Origin: Corallococcus carmarthensis | GTDB lineage: Bacteria; Myxococcota; Myxococcia; Myxococcales; Myxococcaceae | Assembly (NCBI RefSeq): GCF_003611695.1 | Contig: NZ_RAWE01000010.1 | Span: 43,388-107,387 of the forward strand | Direction of reading: 5' to 3' | DNA length: 64,000 nt | Shown here: piece after piece, positions 14,037 through 23,818 of the stretch | Layout: each line of letters begins with the position of its first letter | Numbering within the stretch: position 1 is the stretch's first letter | Translations under genes and position numbers: made by a program | Notes under the pieces: model-generated | What the model was told of the DNA's origin: nothing | Databases searched by the model: none | The model's input: only the letters and a program-made list of their open reading frames with translations

Positions 14037-15416
14037 CTACCGCAGGCGGAACGAACCCTCGGAGATGATCAACAGCTCCACGCCGGTGGTGGCCTTGGCG
14101 CCGAAGGCCGTCAGCGTGGCGGTGGCGCCGCCGCGCACCGCGGCGTCATAGGTGGTGAAGGCGTTGACCACCGCTTCGGAGAGCACCGTGGCGGACGCCT
14201 TGCCGGACTGCTCCAACACCGTGCCCAGCGTGGATTCGAGCGTCGCGCCCGCCTGCGCGCCCGCGTGCACCGCTGAGTCGAAGGCGAGCTGGTTGCTGCT
14301 CGTCACCCCCAACTGCACGCCCATCACGGACGCGTTGCCGCTGGTGGCGAGCTGCGCGTCGTACGCCGTCCACGCCGTCGCAGCGGTACTGGCCGACGTG
14401 GCGCTGGAGAGGCTCGCTCGCAGGGCCGTGGCGGCGGTGTTCGCCTGGGCCAGCACCGTGTCGGCGGCGCTGGCGCCCTGGAGCAGGGCCTTCACGGCGG
14501 CCTCGGTGGCGCGCGCCTCCAGCGCCGCGGCGGCCCGCACCGACGCGTCCGTGACCGCGATCCCCGCGCCGTTGGACAACCGCGCCTCCACCGCCATGCG
14601 GTAGGACACGCTGGCCTCGCGCTCCGCCTGCTGGTCCTGCGTGTCGCTCGTCTGGGGCGTGGCCGCGCGCACCGCCGCGAAGAACGCGTCATACGCCTCC
14701 GCCGCCTGCCCTCCCGCGTCCAGCGCCGCGTCCAGCTTCGCCGCCGCGTCCAGCGACGCGCTGAAGAGCTGTCCCTGCGTGACGACCACTCCAGCCCGCG
14801 CATACGCCTTGATCCGGGTCGCCTGCGCCGCGCTCACCGCCGCGGCCAGGGCCTCCACCGATTCCGTCGCCGTCTCCTTGAGCTGGCCCCGCACCGCCGT
14901 GGCCTGCTCCACGTTCAGCCGCGCGCGCAGGTCCACCGTGTCCACGCCGTCCGGCGCGTCCCCATCCCGCACCATCTGGACGAAGACCTCCGCCTCCAGC
15001 GAGGACTCACTGGTGATGGGCGGCGCCGTGCGCACGTCCTGCCCGGACGGCGGCTCCGTGGAGTCCAGCAGCGCGGAGCCCACCGTGGCGCCGGACTTGT
15101 TCACCGCTTCGATGATCAGCCGCTGCCCCGCGTCGTCCAGATCCAGCGTGTAGCTGCCATCCGCCGCGACGTCCGCCTCCGCCAGCGTCGTCAGGTCGCC
15201 AGACGTCACCACGCGGCTGATCCGCACCGTGGTGGTGGCCGACGCCGTCCCGTCTCCCCCCAGCGCGGGCGCGCCGTCCACGAGCCCCTGCGATTGCTGG
15301 CCGCCACCGTTGGTGACGTGCCCCCGGACCTTCACCTTGTCGCCGCCACCACAGGCCGCGAGCCACAGACCGACGACTGCACCCAGAACCACTTCACCCG
15401 CGCGACGCGTCCGCAT
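14037..15416 (-). CDS. Ala-rich lipoprotein of unknown function
   Basis: 459 aa. Signal peptide with lipobox LAAC followed by GGGDK. The first 130 residues after the Cys look like beta-strands resembling carboxypeptidase-regulatory or Ig-like folds. The rest is strongly alanine-rich and helical. Start ATG at 15416 is chosen for the signal peptide; an in-frame upstream start at 15494 would bury it. Function unknown; likely periplasmic or outer-membrane facing. Confidence 0.75.
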   Translation of the reverse strand: MRTRRAGEVVLGAVVGLWLAACGGGDKVKVRGHVTNGGGQQSQGLVDGAPALGGDGTASATTTVRISRVVTSGDLTTLAEADVAADGSYTLDLDDAGQRLIIEAVNKSGATVGSALLDSTEPPSGQDVRTAPPITSESSLEAEVFVQMVRDGDAPDGVDTVDLRARLNVEQATAVRGQLKETATESVEALAAAVSAAQATRIKAYARAGVVVTQGQLFSASLDAAAKLDAALDAGGQAAEAYDAFFAAVRAATPQTSDTQDQQAEREASVSYRMAVEARLSNGAGIAVTDASVRAAAALEARATEAAVKALLQGASAADTVLAQANTAATALRASLSSATSASTAATAWTAYDAQLATSGNASVMGVQLGVTSSNQLAFDSAVHAGAQAGATLESTLGTVLEQSGKASATVLSEAVVNAFTTYDAAVRGGATATLTAFGAKATTGVELLIISEGSFRLR

Positions 15417-15523
15417 GTGTAGGGAACCCCCGCCGGGCGCAAACCCGCCTCGGCATTCGGTGGGGAATACATCCAGGGGCGCCGCGGGATGCAAGCAGCC
15501 AGGCGGACTGCTGCTCCGCGCCG

Positions 15524-15931
15524 TCAGCTCAGCTTTTCGAGCAGGCTCCGGAGCTCCGCCTGCTCCGCCGCGCTCAGGCGGCCAAGCCGCGCGCCGAACG
15601 CGTCCGACAGCAGCGCGAGCCCCCGCGCCGTCACCTTGCGCCCGGAGGGGGTGACCTGCAACCGGTGCCGCCGCAGGTCCGCGGCGTCGATCTCCCGGCG
15701 CAGGAAGCCCGCAGCCTCCAGCCGCTTCACGTACACCGTCACCGTCGGCTTCGGCATGCTCAGGGTCGCCGCCAGCTCAGCCGGGTAGGGGTGCTCCTCC
15801 ACCTGCGCCAGGACGAAGAGCTCCTTCGTGTCCAGCCCCAGCTCCGCGATGTCGGGGGAGACACCGGAGATGACCGACATCAGCAGGTTGTAGTTCAGCG
15901 ACCAGATTTTCGCCGGGTCGATTTTCGACAT
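15524..15931 (-). CDS. MarR family transcriptional regulator
   Basis: 135 aa. Winged-helix domain with the recognition segment LAATLSMPKPTVTVYVKRLEAAGFL and a beta-wing around RREIDAADLRRHRLQVT. Divergent from the aldo-keto reductase gene, with 92 bases between them containing an inverted repeat. It probably represses that gene and itself and responds to a small ligand, as MarR proteins do. Confidence 0.9.
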   Translation of the reverse strand: MSKIDPAKIWSLNYNLLMSVISGVSPDIAELGLDTKELFVLAQVEEHPYPAELAATLSMPKPTVTVYVKRLEAAGFLRREIDAADLRRHRLQVTPSGRKVTARGLALLSDAFGARLGRLSAAEQAELRSLLEKLS

Positions 15932-15946
15932 GGGCCCTTGCGTGGA

Positions 15947-15986
15947 AATTGGTACAAAATTAAATCACTTCAAGGCGGAACCAATT
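15947..15986. promoter_or_regulatory. Inverted repeat in MarR/reductase promoter region
   Basis: AATTGGT (15947-15953) and ACCAATT (15980-15986) are perfect 7-base arms separated by 26 bases of AT-rich DNA. They lie between the divergent MarR and aldo-keto reductase starts and are candidate regulator binding sites. Confidence 0.45.
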
Positions 15987-16023
15987 CGGCCGTCGAAAAA
16001 GTAGCACATCCCCAGGAGCCTCC

Positions 16024-17109
16024 ATGCCTCTCGACCACTACGTAACGCTCGGCCGCTCAGGCCTCCGCGTGAGCCCGCTGTGCCTCGGTGCGATGACGTT
16101 CGGTGAAGACCTTGGCTGGGGCACCAGCGTGAAGGAGTCCGAGCAGATCATCGACCGGTTCATCGAACTGGGCGGCAACTTCATCGACACCGCGAACTTC
16201 TACACGAAGAGCCATTCCGAGAAGATCATCGGCGACCACATCGGGCGGAATGCGGTCCGCCGCGACCGCCTGGTCATCGCCACGAAGTTCAGCGGGAATC
16301 TGTACCCCGGGGACCCGAACGGGGGCGGCTCCGGCCGCAAGTCCATCATCTCTGCGTGCGAGAACTCGCTCCGCCGCCTGCAGACCGACTACATCGACCT
16401 GTACTGGCTGCACAACTGGGACAAGCACACGCCCATCGACGAGACGATGGCCGCGCTGGAGGACCTCGTCCGGGCCGGCAAGGTCCGCTACCTGGGCGTC
16501 TCCGACACGCCGGCGTGGAAGATCGTCGAAGCGAACGTCACCGCGCGCTTCCGGGGCTGGTCGGCCTTCATCGGGTTGCAGATTGAATACTCGCTGCTCG
16601 AGCGCAGCGTGGAGCAGGAGCTCGTGCCCATGGCCCTGGAGCACGGGCTCGGCATCACCCCCTGGTCGCCGCTCAAGAGCGGCGCGCTCAGCGGCAAGTA
16701 CACCCGCGCGAACGCGGGCCAGCTGAAGGGAGACCGGGGCGCCTTCATCGAGCCCTACCTGAATGAGAAGACCTACACCGTCGTCGACGCGCTCGAGGCC
16801 ATCGCTCGCGCGCACGAGAGCACTCCGGCGCGCGTGGCGCTGGCCTGGGTGATGGCGAAGCCGGGGGTGGGCTCGACCATCATCGGCGCGCGGCGGCTCT
16901 CGCAGCTCGAGGACAACCTGAAGGCCGCCGACGTGAAGCTCACGGCCGAGGAGCTGGGCCGGCTGGATGAGCTCACGAAGCCCACGTTCGGGTTCCCGCA
17001 GAGCATGGAGCCCATCTTCCCCGCCATCCACAACGGCGGGACGACGGTGAACGGCATCCAGATGCCGGCTTCCCCCTTCGGGGTGGAGAAGGGCGACAAG
17101 GTCTACTGA
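16024..17109 (+). CDS. Aldo/keto reductase
   Basis: 361 aa NADPH-dependent reductase of the AKR superfamily. Catalytic tetrad visible: Asp in FIDTANFY, Tyr in the same motif, Lys in IATKFS, His in WLHNWD. The C-terminal NADPH-binding segment includes TIIGARRLSQLEDNL. The subtype resembles the YajO/Tas-like AKR group. The ATG at 16024 follows CCAGGAGCCTCC. Divergent from the MarR gene that probably controls it. Substrate unknown. Confidence 0.93.
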   Translation: MPLDHYVTLGRSGLRVSPLCLGAMTFGEDLGWGTSVKESEQIIDRFIELGGNFIDTANFYTKSHSEKIIGDHIGRNAVRRDRLVIATKFSGNLYPGDPNGGGSGRKSIISACENSLRRLQTDYIDLYWLHNWDKHTPIDETMAALEDLVRAGKVRYLGVSDTPAWKIVEANVTARFRGWSAFIGLQIEYSLLERSVEQELVPMALEHGLGITPWSPLKSGALSGKYTRANAGQLKGDRGAFIEPYLNEKTYTVVDALEAIARAHESTPARVALAWVMAKPGVGSTIIGARRLSQLEDNLKAADVKLTAEELGRLDELTKPTFGFPQSMEPIFPAIHNGGTTVNGIQMPASPFGVEKGDKVY

Positions 17110-17115
17110 CCGCCG

Positions 17116-18057
17116 TCACCGCCGGGGCCGGGGCCTTCCGCCCGGCCCCTTCGCGGGAGCGGGCGCCCGCGCCTCTTCGCGCGCGAACGCGTCCGCCACG
17201 AAGTCCACGAACACGCGGACGCGGGGCGACAGGTGCCGCCGCTCCGGATAGACGACGAACACGTCGGGCCCCGGCGAGTGCACCTCGCCGAGCACGGCCC
17301 GCAGCTGTCTGGAGGCCAGCGCCCGCGCTGCGACGAACTCCGGGATGCGCGCGATGCCCACGCCCTCCACCGCCAGCGCCAGCAGCGCTTCGTTGTTGTC
17401 GGACGCGAACGGGCCGGGCACGTCCACCGGCGTGCCATCCAGCCGCCACGGGACGCGCTGTCCGTCGCGCAGGTAGGCCAGACACGCGTGGCGCTGGAGG
17501 TCCGCCACCTTCCGGGGCGTGCCGTGCCGGCGCAGGTACGCGGGCGACGCGCAGATGACGGCTCGCGATTCGCCCAGACGGCGGCGCACGAGCCGCGCGT
17601 CCGCGCTCTCCCCCATGCGCAGCCCCACGTCCACGCGCTCCTCCACCAGGTCGATGAAGCGGTCCGTGAGCCCCAGCGCGCACTGGACCTGCGGATATGC
17701 GGCCAGGAACGCCGGCAGGCGTGGCACCAGCCAGTAGCGTCCCAGGTCCATGGGCGCGGTGACGTGCAACGGGCCTCGGGGACCCTTCGACTCGCGCAGC
17801 TCGCCCTGCGCCGCCTCCAGCTCCGCCACGATGCGCTGGCCCCGCTCGAAGAGGGACAGGCCCTCTGGCGTCGGCTGGAGCCGCCGCGTGCCACGCTGAA
17901 GGAGCAGCACCCCCAACCGGCCCTCCAGACGGGCCACCGTCTTGCTGACCGCGGAAGGGGACACGCCGAGCGCCCGTGCCGCCGCGCTGAAGCTCCCCGT
18001 TTCGAGGGTGCGCACGAAGGCACCCAGCCCGGCGAGCGGCTCCTGGATGAGGGTCAT
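17116..18057 (-). CDS. LysR family transcriptional regulator
   Basis: 313 aa. N-terminal helix-turn-helix (LETGSFSAAARALGVSPSAVS) and a LysR effector domain of the type found in the DsdC/AphB-like group. Its 3' end lies six bases from the convergent aldo-keto reductase stop. It is divergent from the epimerase gene at 18151, the likely target. The C-terminal tail is Arg/Pro-rich. Confidence 0.92.
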   Translation of the reverse strand: MTLIQEPLAGLGAFVRTLETGSFSAAARALGVSPSAVSKTVARLEGRLGVLLLQRGTRRLQPTPEGLSLFERGQRIVAELEAAQGELRESKGPRGPLHVTAPMDLGRYWLVPRLPAFLAAYPQVQCALGLTDRFIDLVEERVDVGLRMGESADARLVRRRLGESRAVICASPAYLRRHGTPRKVADLQRHACLAYLRDGQRVPWRLDGTPVDVPGPFASDNNEALLALAVEGVGIARIPEFVAARALASRQLRAVLGEVHSPGPDVFVVYPERRHLSPRVRVFVDFVADAFAREEARAPAPAKGPGGRPRPRR

Positions 18058-18150
18058 TCAAGAACTCTAGGAACAGGACATGTGCCCGGCAAGCCACTAC
18101 CCGTCCACCGGGGAACAGTGCAGGTTTCCTCCCATTCACGGGAGCGGATC

Positions 18151-19035
18151 ATGAAAGTCTTCGTGTTGGGCGCGACGGGGTACATCGGCGGGTCGGTGGC
18201 GGCGCGGTTGATGGCGGCGGGCCATCAGGTGGTGGGCACCGCCCGGACCCAGGACAAGGCGCGGGCGCTGGAGGCGCGCGGCATCCAGGCGACGGTCGCT
18301 TCGTTCGACGACCTGGACGCGCTCGCGCGGTTGGCGAAGGAATCCGACGCTGTCATCAACGCGGCGTCCGCGGATGAGCGCAAGGTGGTGGAGGCGCTGA
18401 TCGCCGCGCTGAAGGGCTCCGGCAAGCACTTCATCCACACCAGCGGCTCCAGCATCGTCGCCACCGACGCGGGCGGCGAGCTGACGGCGGGCGTGCACGA
18501 CGAGGACACGCCCATCGAGCCCGTGCCGGAGAAGGTGGCGCGCATCTCGTTGGACAAGACGGTGCTGGACGCCGCGAAGGACGGCATCCACACGAACGTC
18601 ATCTGCCCGTGCCTCATCTACGGCAAGGGGCTGGGCCTGAACCCGGACAGCGTGCAGCTGCCGCCGCTCATCCAGTACGCGCGGGAGACGGGCACGGCGC
18701 GCTACATCGGGAAGGGGGAGAACGTCTGGTCCAACGTGCACATCGAGGACCTGGCGGACCTGTACCTCCTGGTGCTGGAGCGCGCGCCGGCCGGCACGTT
18801 CTTCTTCGCGGAGAACGGCGAGGCGAACTTCCGGGACGTGGTGACGGCCATTGGCAGGAGCCTCCACCTGCCCGTGGCCAGCATGCCGCTTCAGGAAGGG
18901 GAGAAGCGCTGGGGCGTGGAGCTGGGGCGGCTGGCGCTCGCGTCCAACAGCCGCATCCGCGCGAAGCGGGCCCGCGCGCTGGGCTGGAAGCCGCACCGGC
19001 CCTCCGTGTTCGACGTCCTCGCTGAGCTGAAATAG
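18151..19035 (+). CDS. NAD-dependent epimerase/NmrA-like oxidoreductase
   Basis: 294 aa Rossmann-fold protein with nucleotide motif GATGYIGGSVA at the N terminus. It has the extended-SDR pattern, but no clear YxxxK catalytic pair is visible; ISLDKTVLDAA occupies that place. Start ATG at 18151 follows GGGAGCGGATC. Likely regulated by the divergent LysR. Substrate unknown. Confidence 0.87.
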   Translation: MKVFVLGATGYIGGSVAARLMAAGHQVVGTARTQDKARALEARGIQATVASFDDLDALARLAKESDAVINAASADERKVVEALIAALKGSGKHFIHTSGSSIVATDAGGELTAGVHDEDTPIEPVPEKVARISLDKTVLDAAKDGIHTNVICPCLIYGKGLGLNPDSVQLPPLIQYARETGTARYIGKGENVWSNVHIEDLADLYLLVLERAPAGTFFFAENGEANFRDVVTAIGRSLHLPVASMPLQEGEKRWGVELGRLALASNSRIRAKRARALGWKPHRPSVFDVLAELK

Positions 19036-19079
19036 TCACACGCCCGCAACCCGCCGGGGACTGGGGTGTTGAGGAGGGC

Positions 19080-20318
19080 ATGACCCCCCGACCCCTGCTC
19101 CTGGCCTCGCTGTTGTTCTCCACCCCGGTCTTCGCCTTCGGCGAGGACCTCTGCTACGCGGCGAACGGCTCCGCGCCGCTCAACTGCCAGCCCCTGCCCG
19201 CGGGCTGCGCGCCCGGTGACGCGTCCGCGGCGTGCAAGTCCGCGGCGCTCGTGGCCGCGGGCAACGCGAAGAACCAGTCCAACGGAGGCCGCAGCCTCAT
19301 CCACGTGGACGCCACCTATCTCCTCGCGCAGGCGGTGGGCTTCTCCCCCACGCAGGCGTACTGGATCGCCGCCTACGACGAAGCCACGGACCTGGGCTCG
19401 TTCGCGCCTCGCACGCTGAATGGTGCTCCCGCTTCGAACGCGGCGGCTCTCACCACGAAGTCCATCACCGGCGTCACCCGGGGCGACTTCGACCACGGCG
19501 GCGTGCTCTTCCACTTCGTCGCCCCTCGAAACGGCGGCGCCGCGTATCCGGACCCCGCCGTGGACGGCCTGCATCCGGATGCCACGGACGTGGACGAGGT
19601 GCTGCTCGCGAACCTCCGCGCGTGGGCGCTCCAGGGACAGGGCGGCGGGCGCGGCTGCACGGCGGGCCTGACGGTGCCCGCGTCGGGGACGGGCTACGCG
19701 CTGGGGCCCGCATGCTACCAGTTCAACGGCCAGCCCGGCGCCGTCACGGGCAGCCTGGCGGCGGTGGGCTCCGTCGCGGTGCCCTTCAACACCACCACCG
19801 GACCGCAGGTCATCGACGTGGACGCGGGCGTGCTGTCCACCGGCTTCGACGCGTACATCGGCGCGAACGCCGCCGACGCCCGGGCGGGCATCTACCTGCA
19901 CACGCTGGCGGACCGCATCTCGCACCACGTCTGTACGGACGCGTCCATCAGCACCGGCCCCACCGGACCGCAGCGCACGTTCACCGTCGACATGTCCAAC
20001 AGCGAGTGCGTCCAGACGCTGCACGTGCTCCGCCACGTCTGGGAGTCGGGCGTGGACTTCTCCGCGCTCCCGGCGCGCGAGCGCACCACGGAGGCCGCGC
20101 TGGGTGAGGTGTTCGACGCGCTCCTGGAGCTGGCCACCGCGCGCGGGCTGGCGTCCGGCCCCACGCCTGCGACCGCCACCCTGAAGACCCAGCTCGTCAC
20201 GGAGCTGTCCGGCGCGCTGGAGACCTTCAACGCCCAGGACCGCGCGCTCGCGGTGCGCGACGTGGGCTGCGCCCGGGGCCTCGCGGTGCTGCCGGGCATG
20301 CCCGCCTGCGGGAACTGA
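19080..20318 (+). CDS. Secreted protein of unknown function
   Basis: 412 aa with a Sec signal peptide (LLLASLLFSTPVFA) and several Cys residues that could form disulfides outside the cytoplasm. HTLADRISHHVC near residue 280 and a preceding FDHGGVLFHF resemble spaced His/Asp zinc ligands of the phospholipase C/P1 nuclease type, but the match is too loose to assign. It follows the epimerase gene by 44 bases and ends at a strong hairpin. Confidence 0.75.
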   Translation: MTPRPLLLASLLFSTPVFAFGEDLCYAANGSAPLNCQPLPAGCAPGDASAACKSAALVAAGNAKNQSNGGRSLIHVDATYLLAQAVGFSPTQAYWIAAYDEATDLGSFAPRTLNGAPASNAAALTTKSITGVTRGDFDHGGVLFHFVAPRNGGAAYPDPAVDGLHPDATDVDEVLLANLRAWALQGQGGGRGCTAGLTVPASGTGYALGPACYQFNGQPGAVTGSLAAVGSVAVPFNTTTGPQVIDVDAGVLSTGFDAYIGANAADARAGIYLHTLADRISHHVCTDASISTGPTGPQRTFTVDMSNSECVQTLHVLRHVWESGVDFSALPARERTTEAALGEVFDALLELATARGLASGPTPATATLKTQLVTELSGALETFNAQDRALAVRDVGCARGLAVLPGMPACGN

Positions 20319-20342
20319 CGGAGCTTCACGGATGAGGGGGAG

Positions 20343-20377
20343 GAAGGCCGCGAGCCAGCAGGGGGCTCGCGGCCTTC
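20343..20377. terminator. Bidirectional intrinsic-type terminator
   Basis: Perfect 14-base arms (20343-20356 and 20364-20377, GAAGGCCGCGAGCC and its complement) around a 7-base loop, between the convergent secreted-protein and DUF1501 genes. TTC-rich sequence follows on the plus strand. Confidence 0.8.
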
Positions 20378-20398
20378 TTCATTCACACGGCCTTCACG

Positions 20399-21955
20399 TC
20401 AGTCCGCCAGCATGAAGCCGATCTTGTACTTGCGTGCCTGCGCCGGGAAGCTGCGCGCCACCGCGTCCGCCACGTAGCCGGCGAGGTTGGGGAACACGTA
20501 GTCGCGCTCGACGGCGGTGGTGAGGCCCAGCCACGAGGCCAGCGACCAGCCGTACTGCTCCACCGTGAGCGTGGGGATCCAGCGGCCGCGCTCGTCCGTG
20601 GAGCCGTCCAGCGAGCCCGACAGGTCCAGGCTGGGGAAGGTGCCGTAGAGCGCCTTGCCCGCCACGCGGTTGCCCAGGACGATGGCATGGCCACCCCAGG
20701 CGTGGTCCGTGCCGCTGTCGCCGTTCTCCAGCAGCGTCCGGCTGAAGTCGCTCATGGTGAAGAGCGTGGCCTGCGGCGCGTTGGCCCCGAACGCGGTCTG
20801 CGTCTCCAGCAGCGTCACCGACTTCTGGAAGGCGTCGAGCGCGAAGTCCAGCTGCTCCAGGAGCTTCGGCTGGTCCACGTCCTGGTCATGGTGCGTGTCG
20901 AAGGTGCCGAAGCCCACGGAGAACACCTGGCGCTTGAGGCCCAGGCCCGCCTTGTTCGTCGGCATGGCGCCCGCCACCAGGTCGCGCACCACCTGGTAGA
21001 GCTGCGTGTGCAGCGTCCATCTGGCGGTGTCCTCCGGCGGCAGCGTGGGCACGAAGTAGCCATCGATGGTGTCGCGGGTGGCCTGGGGCAGCTGCGCCCA
21101 CGCCGCGTCGCGCGCGGCGGCGCGGGCGGCGGAGAAGGTCTGCGCCGTGGTGAACACGCCCGCGTAGGCCGTCTCCAGCACGTTGCTGTCCTGCTCCGCC
21201 ATCACGTCCGCCAGCGCCGCCTGCTGGAGCAGGTCGAAGTCCGACGGCGGTGTGCTGAGGGTGCGGAACGCGAGCGTGCCGTCCGGAGCCACCATCATGG
21301 GCTTGCGGTCCACGCCCGCGCAGAAGCGCGGCTTGCCTCCGAACGACGTCACCTCCGGGTAGTCCGGCGGCGTGCTGGAGTTGAGGATGTGGAGCTTGTC
21401 CGCCGCGCGGCCGCCCCAGCCCGTCACCTTGATGTCGGTGGTGACGGTGCTGGAGCCGGGGTTGGCCAGCGCGCTCGCCCAGGCGTCCTGCTGGTCGCTG
21501 TGGGAGAAGAGGTTCTCCGGCACGGCGGTCCCGCCGGCCAGGTAGTCCGCCTTGGTCAGCGGGAGCACCAGCGGGCCCACGTTGCACACGAACGCGGCGC
21601 GCCCCGCCTCGAAGTGCGCGCGCAGCTTCGAGAGCGTCTTGGGCAGGGCGAAGGAACCGGCGGCCAGGCCCGTGGGGTTGATGAGATCCAACTGCTCCGG
21701 CTTCAGCCCGATGGTGGGCCGCGCGGCCAGGTACTGCGCGTAGGCGTTGGTCTCGCGCGGGATGAGGATGTTGTTGCTGTCGTTGCCTCCCAGCAGGAAG
21801 ACGCAGACGGCGACGCGGCTGCCGGAGTAGCCACTGGTGTTGGCGGCGTGGGCGTTGCCCACCCAGCGGGGAAGGGCGGCGGCGGCGGCCAGGAAGCCCA
21901 GGCCATGCGTGGCGCGCCGGAGGAACTGGCGACGGGTGGTGGTCATGGGGTTCAC
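20399..21955 (-). CDS. DUF1501 family protein with Tat signal
   Basis: 518 aa. The N terminus TTRRQFLRRA is a twin-arginine export signal. The rest matches DUF1501, a sulfatase/phosphatase-fold family, with segments such as FLLGGNDSNNILIP and FSRTLLENGDSGTDHAWGG. GTG start at 21955 overlaps the stop of the DUF1800 gene as GTGA; an ATG three codons on is an alternative. DUF1501 and DUF1800 genes are commonly paired; their function is not established. Confidence 0.88.
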   Translation of the reverse strand: MNPMTTTRRQFLRRATHGLGFLAAAAALPRWVGNAHAANTSGYSGSRVAVCVFLLGGNDSNNILIPRETNAYAQYLAARPTIGLKPEQLDLINPTGLAAGSFALPKTLSKLRAHFEAGRAAFVCNVGPLVLPLTKADYLAGGTAVPENLFSHSDQQDAWASALANPGSSTVTTDIKVTGWGGRAADKLHILNSSTPPDYPEVTSFGGKPRFCAGVDRKPMMVAPDGTLAFRTLSTPPSDFDLLQQAALADVMAEQDSNVLETAYAGVFTTAQTFSAARAAARDAAWAQLPQATRDTIDGYFVPTLPPEDTARWTLHTQLYQVVRDLVAGAMPTNKAGLGLKRQVFSVGFGTFDTHHDQDVDQPKLLEQLDFALDAFQKSVTLLETQTAFGANAPQATLFTMSDFSRTLLENGDSGTDHAWGGHAIVLGNRVAGKALYGTFPSLDLSGSLDGSTDERGRWIPTLTVEQYGWSLASWLGLTTAVERDYVFPNLAGYVADAVARSFPAQARKYKIGFMLAD

Positions 21956-23631
21956 CGCTGGATCTGGAAGGAGGGGGAGAGGAACGTCAGGTAGAGCCCG
22001 AGCTTCTTCTTTCGGATGGCCGTGTTCGCCCGGCTGTCATTCATGGCCGCCAGCAGCTTCGGCTCCAGCGTCGGTGCCATCGTGCCGTGCAGCCAGTAGC
22101 GGCCCATGTACGCGACCAGCTCCGTGGTGGTCCCTGGCAGGAGGTCGTAGTCCACGCCGATGCCCGAGTTGGCGAGGGTGGTGGAGTAGAGGAACTCGTG
22201 GAGGAAGTTGGCGCGCGCCGTGATGGTGGCCGTGTCCAGGATGGCGAACTCCGGTCCGACCAGGCCGTCCGCCCCCGGCAGCGGCGCGTTGGGCGGGTAG
22301 AAGCTGAACACGGAGGGCGAGCGGGTCACCCACTGGCTCATCGACTTGCTCCAGTTGCTCAGCTTCAGCCCCGGGTCCTTGGTGGCCGTGTCCAGCGTGG
22401 GGTCCAGCCAGCGGACCACGTTGGTGACGAACAGCGCGGGCGAGCGCAGGTGGCCGAAGCCGGGACGCAGGCTGGAGGGCGGCAGGGCGCCGCGCGCCTC
22501 GTTGTCCACCAGGATGGCGCGCACCACCGCCTGGAGGTTGCCGCGCGCGCCGGTGCCGTCGTTCTTGAAGACGTTGGCCACGCGCTGCACGTAGCCGGGC
22601 GTCGGGTTGCTCGTCACCAGGTGCTGGATGAGCTGCTTGCTGATGAAGGGCGGGACGTTGGGGTCGTTGAAGACGTTGTTCAGGGCCTGCGTCAGGTGCG
22701 TGGTGATGTTCCCGCCCTGCGCGGTGAGCACGCCGCGCAGGAGCTCCTGGCGGCTCGTGTCGTGGTTGTCGTTACAGGGCATCAACGGGTTCTTGTAGTC
22801 GGGCGTGTTGATGGCGGCGCCCTTGGCCGGACAGGCGGCGGCGTTCCAGGTCCAGCCAGACAGGGTGTGCGCGAAGGCCTTCACCTGCGCCTCGCTGTAC
22901 GCGCGCTGCCGGTTGCCGTTGACGTCCAGCGCCGGGGTCCCGTCCAGGTTCAGCTTGTCGGTGCCCAGGGTGAAGAGCTGGAGCATCTCCCGCGCGTAGT
23001 TCTCGTTCGGGTCAATGGGGTTGCCCTGCGAGTCGAAGGCGCGGTTGTTCGCCGTGTCCAGGTAGCGGCCCATGGCGGGGTTCTTCGTCACCTCCTCCAG
23101 CAGCACGCGGAAGTCACCGAAGGCATGCTGCGACAGCAGGTTCATGTACCCCGCGAGCGCCACCTTGGAGTCCACGTACGGCGTCTTCGAGGAGTCCGGG
23201 ATGCCGTTCTGGGAGACGACGAAGATCTGGCTGAGCGCGAACGCCACGCGCTGGCGGAGCTGATCCTCCCCCGTCACCGCGCGCTGGAAGAACTGCGAGC
23301 CCAGGTCCTGGGCGAGCTCCCCGTCGTACGGCGTGGCGGGCTGGAGCGCGAACTGGTCCGTGAGCGACTGGGTGATGCCCACCGCCATCACGCGCTCCAC
23401 GGTGCCCACGGGCGCCGGGGCCACGTTGCGCGCGAGCTTCGGGCCGAAGGACGACTGCTCCAGGAAGCGGATGCTGTTCGCTTCGGTGGGCGTCTCCAGG
23501 GACTCCACGGCCTGTTCGGCCGTGCCCAGGGCTGCCTGTTCGGGGCGAGGGGACTCTGCTGCGGAAGGCCCATCGGCCTGTGTGCAGGACGTGGCACACA
23601 AGACGAGGGCCAGGGCGGTGCGACGAAGCAT
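21952..23631 (-). CDS. DUF1800 family lipoprotein
   Basis: 559 aa. Signal peptide with lipobox LCATSC. The DUF1800 region spans most of the protein, with typical segments RFLEQSSFGPK, NENYAREMLQLFTLG and LSGWTW. First gene of a two-gene operon with DUF1501. The upstream 187-base gap to the divergent gene includes an AT-rich stretch near 23690-23740 that could hold the promoter. Confidence 0.88.
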   Translation of the reverse strand: MLRRTALALVLCATSCTQADGPSAAESPRPEQAALGTAEQAVESLETPTEANSIRFLEQSSFGPKLARNVAPAPVGTVERVMAVGITQSLTDQFALQPATPYDGELAQDLGSQFFQRAVTGEDQLRQRVAFALSQIFVVSQNGIPDSSKTPYVDSKVALAGYMNLLSQHAFGDFRVLLEEVTKNPAMGRYLDTANNRAFDSQGNPIDPNENYAREMLQLFTLGTDKLNLDGTPALDVNGNRQRAYSEAQVKAFAHTLSGWTWNAAACPAKGAAINTPDYKNPLMPCNDNHDTSRQELLRGVLTAQGGNITTHLTQALNNVFNDPNVPPFISKQLIQHLVTSNPTPGYVQRVANVFKNDGTGARGNLQAVVRAILVDNEARGALPPSSLRPGFGHLRSPALFVTNVVRWLDPTLDTATKDPGLKLSNWSKSMSQWVTRSPSVFSFYPPNAPLPGADGLVGPEFAILDTATITARANFLHEFLYSTTLANSGIGVDYDLLPGTTTELVAYMGRYWLHGTMAPTLEPKLLAAMNDSRANTAIRKKKLGLYLTFLSPSFQIQR

Positions 23632-23818
23632 CCGGTAACTCCTGGTGACTGCGGGGGGTGGACCCCTGAACGCCGGGGCCGCGACGTCGCAAAAGATTCT
23701 AGGAGATAGGTAAATTCAATGAAAGCGGCTTTTTCTGGTAGTCCCGCAACCGTGCGACGCCGGAGGTTTTCCTTGAGGCCCCGGGGCGCTGGGGGCCGGG
23801 TGGTGTAGAGAGGACCGG

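Noticed and set aside
17233..18150. Upstream extension of the epimerase frame
   Set aside because: It runs opposite the LysR gene; the Rossmann motif and ribosome site begin at 18151.
18058..18150. Weak palindrome around GGACATGTGCC in the LysR/epimerase gap
   Set aside because: Arms are imperfect and short; could be chance.
22087..23709. Plus-strand 540-codon frame
   Set aside because: Antisense to the DUF1800 lipoprotein gene, without recognisable motifs.
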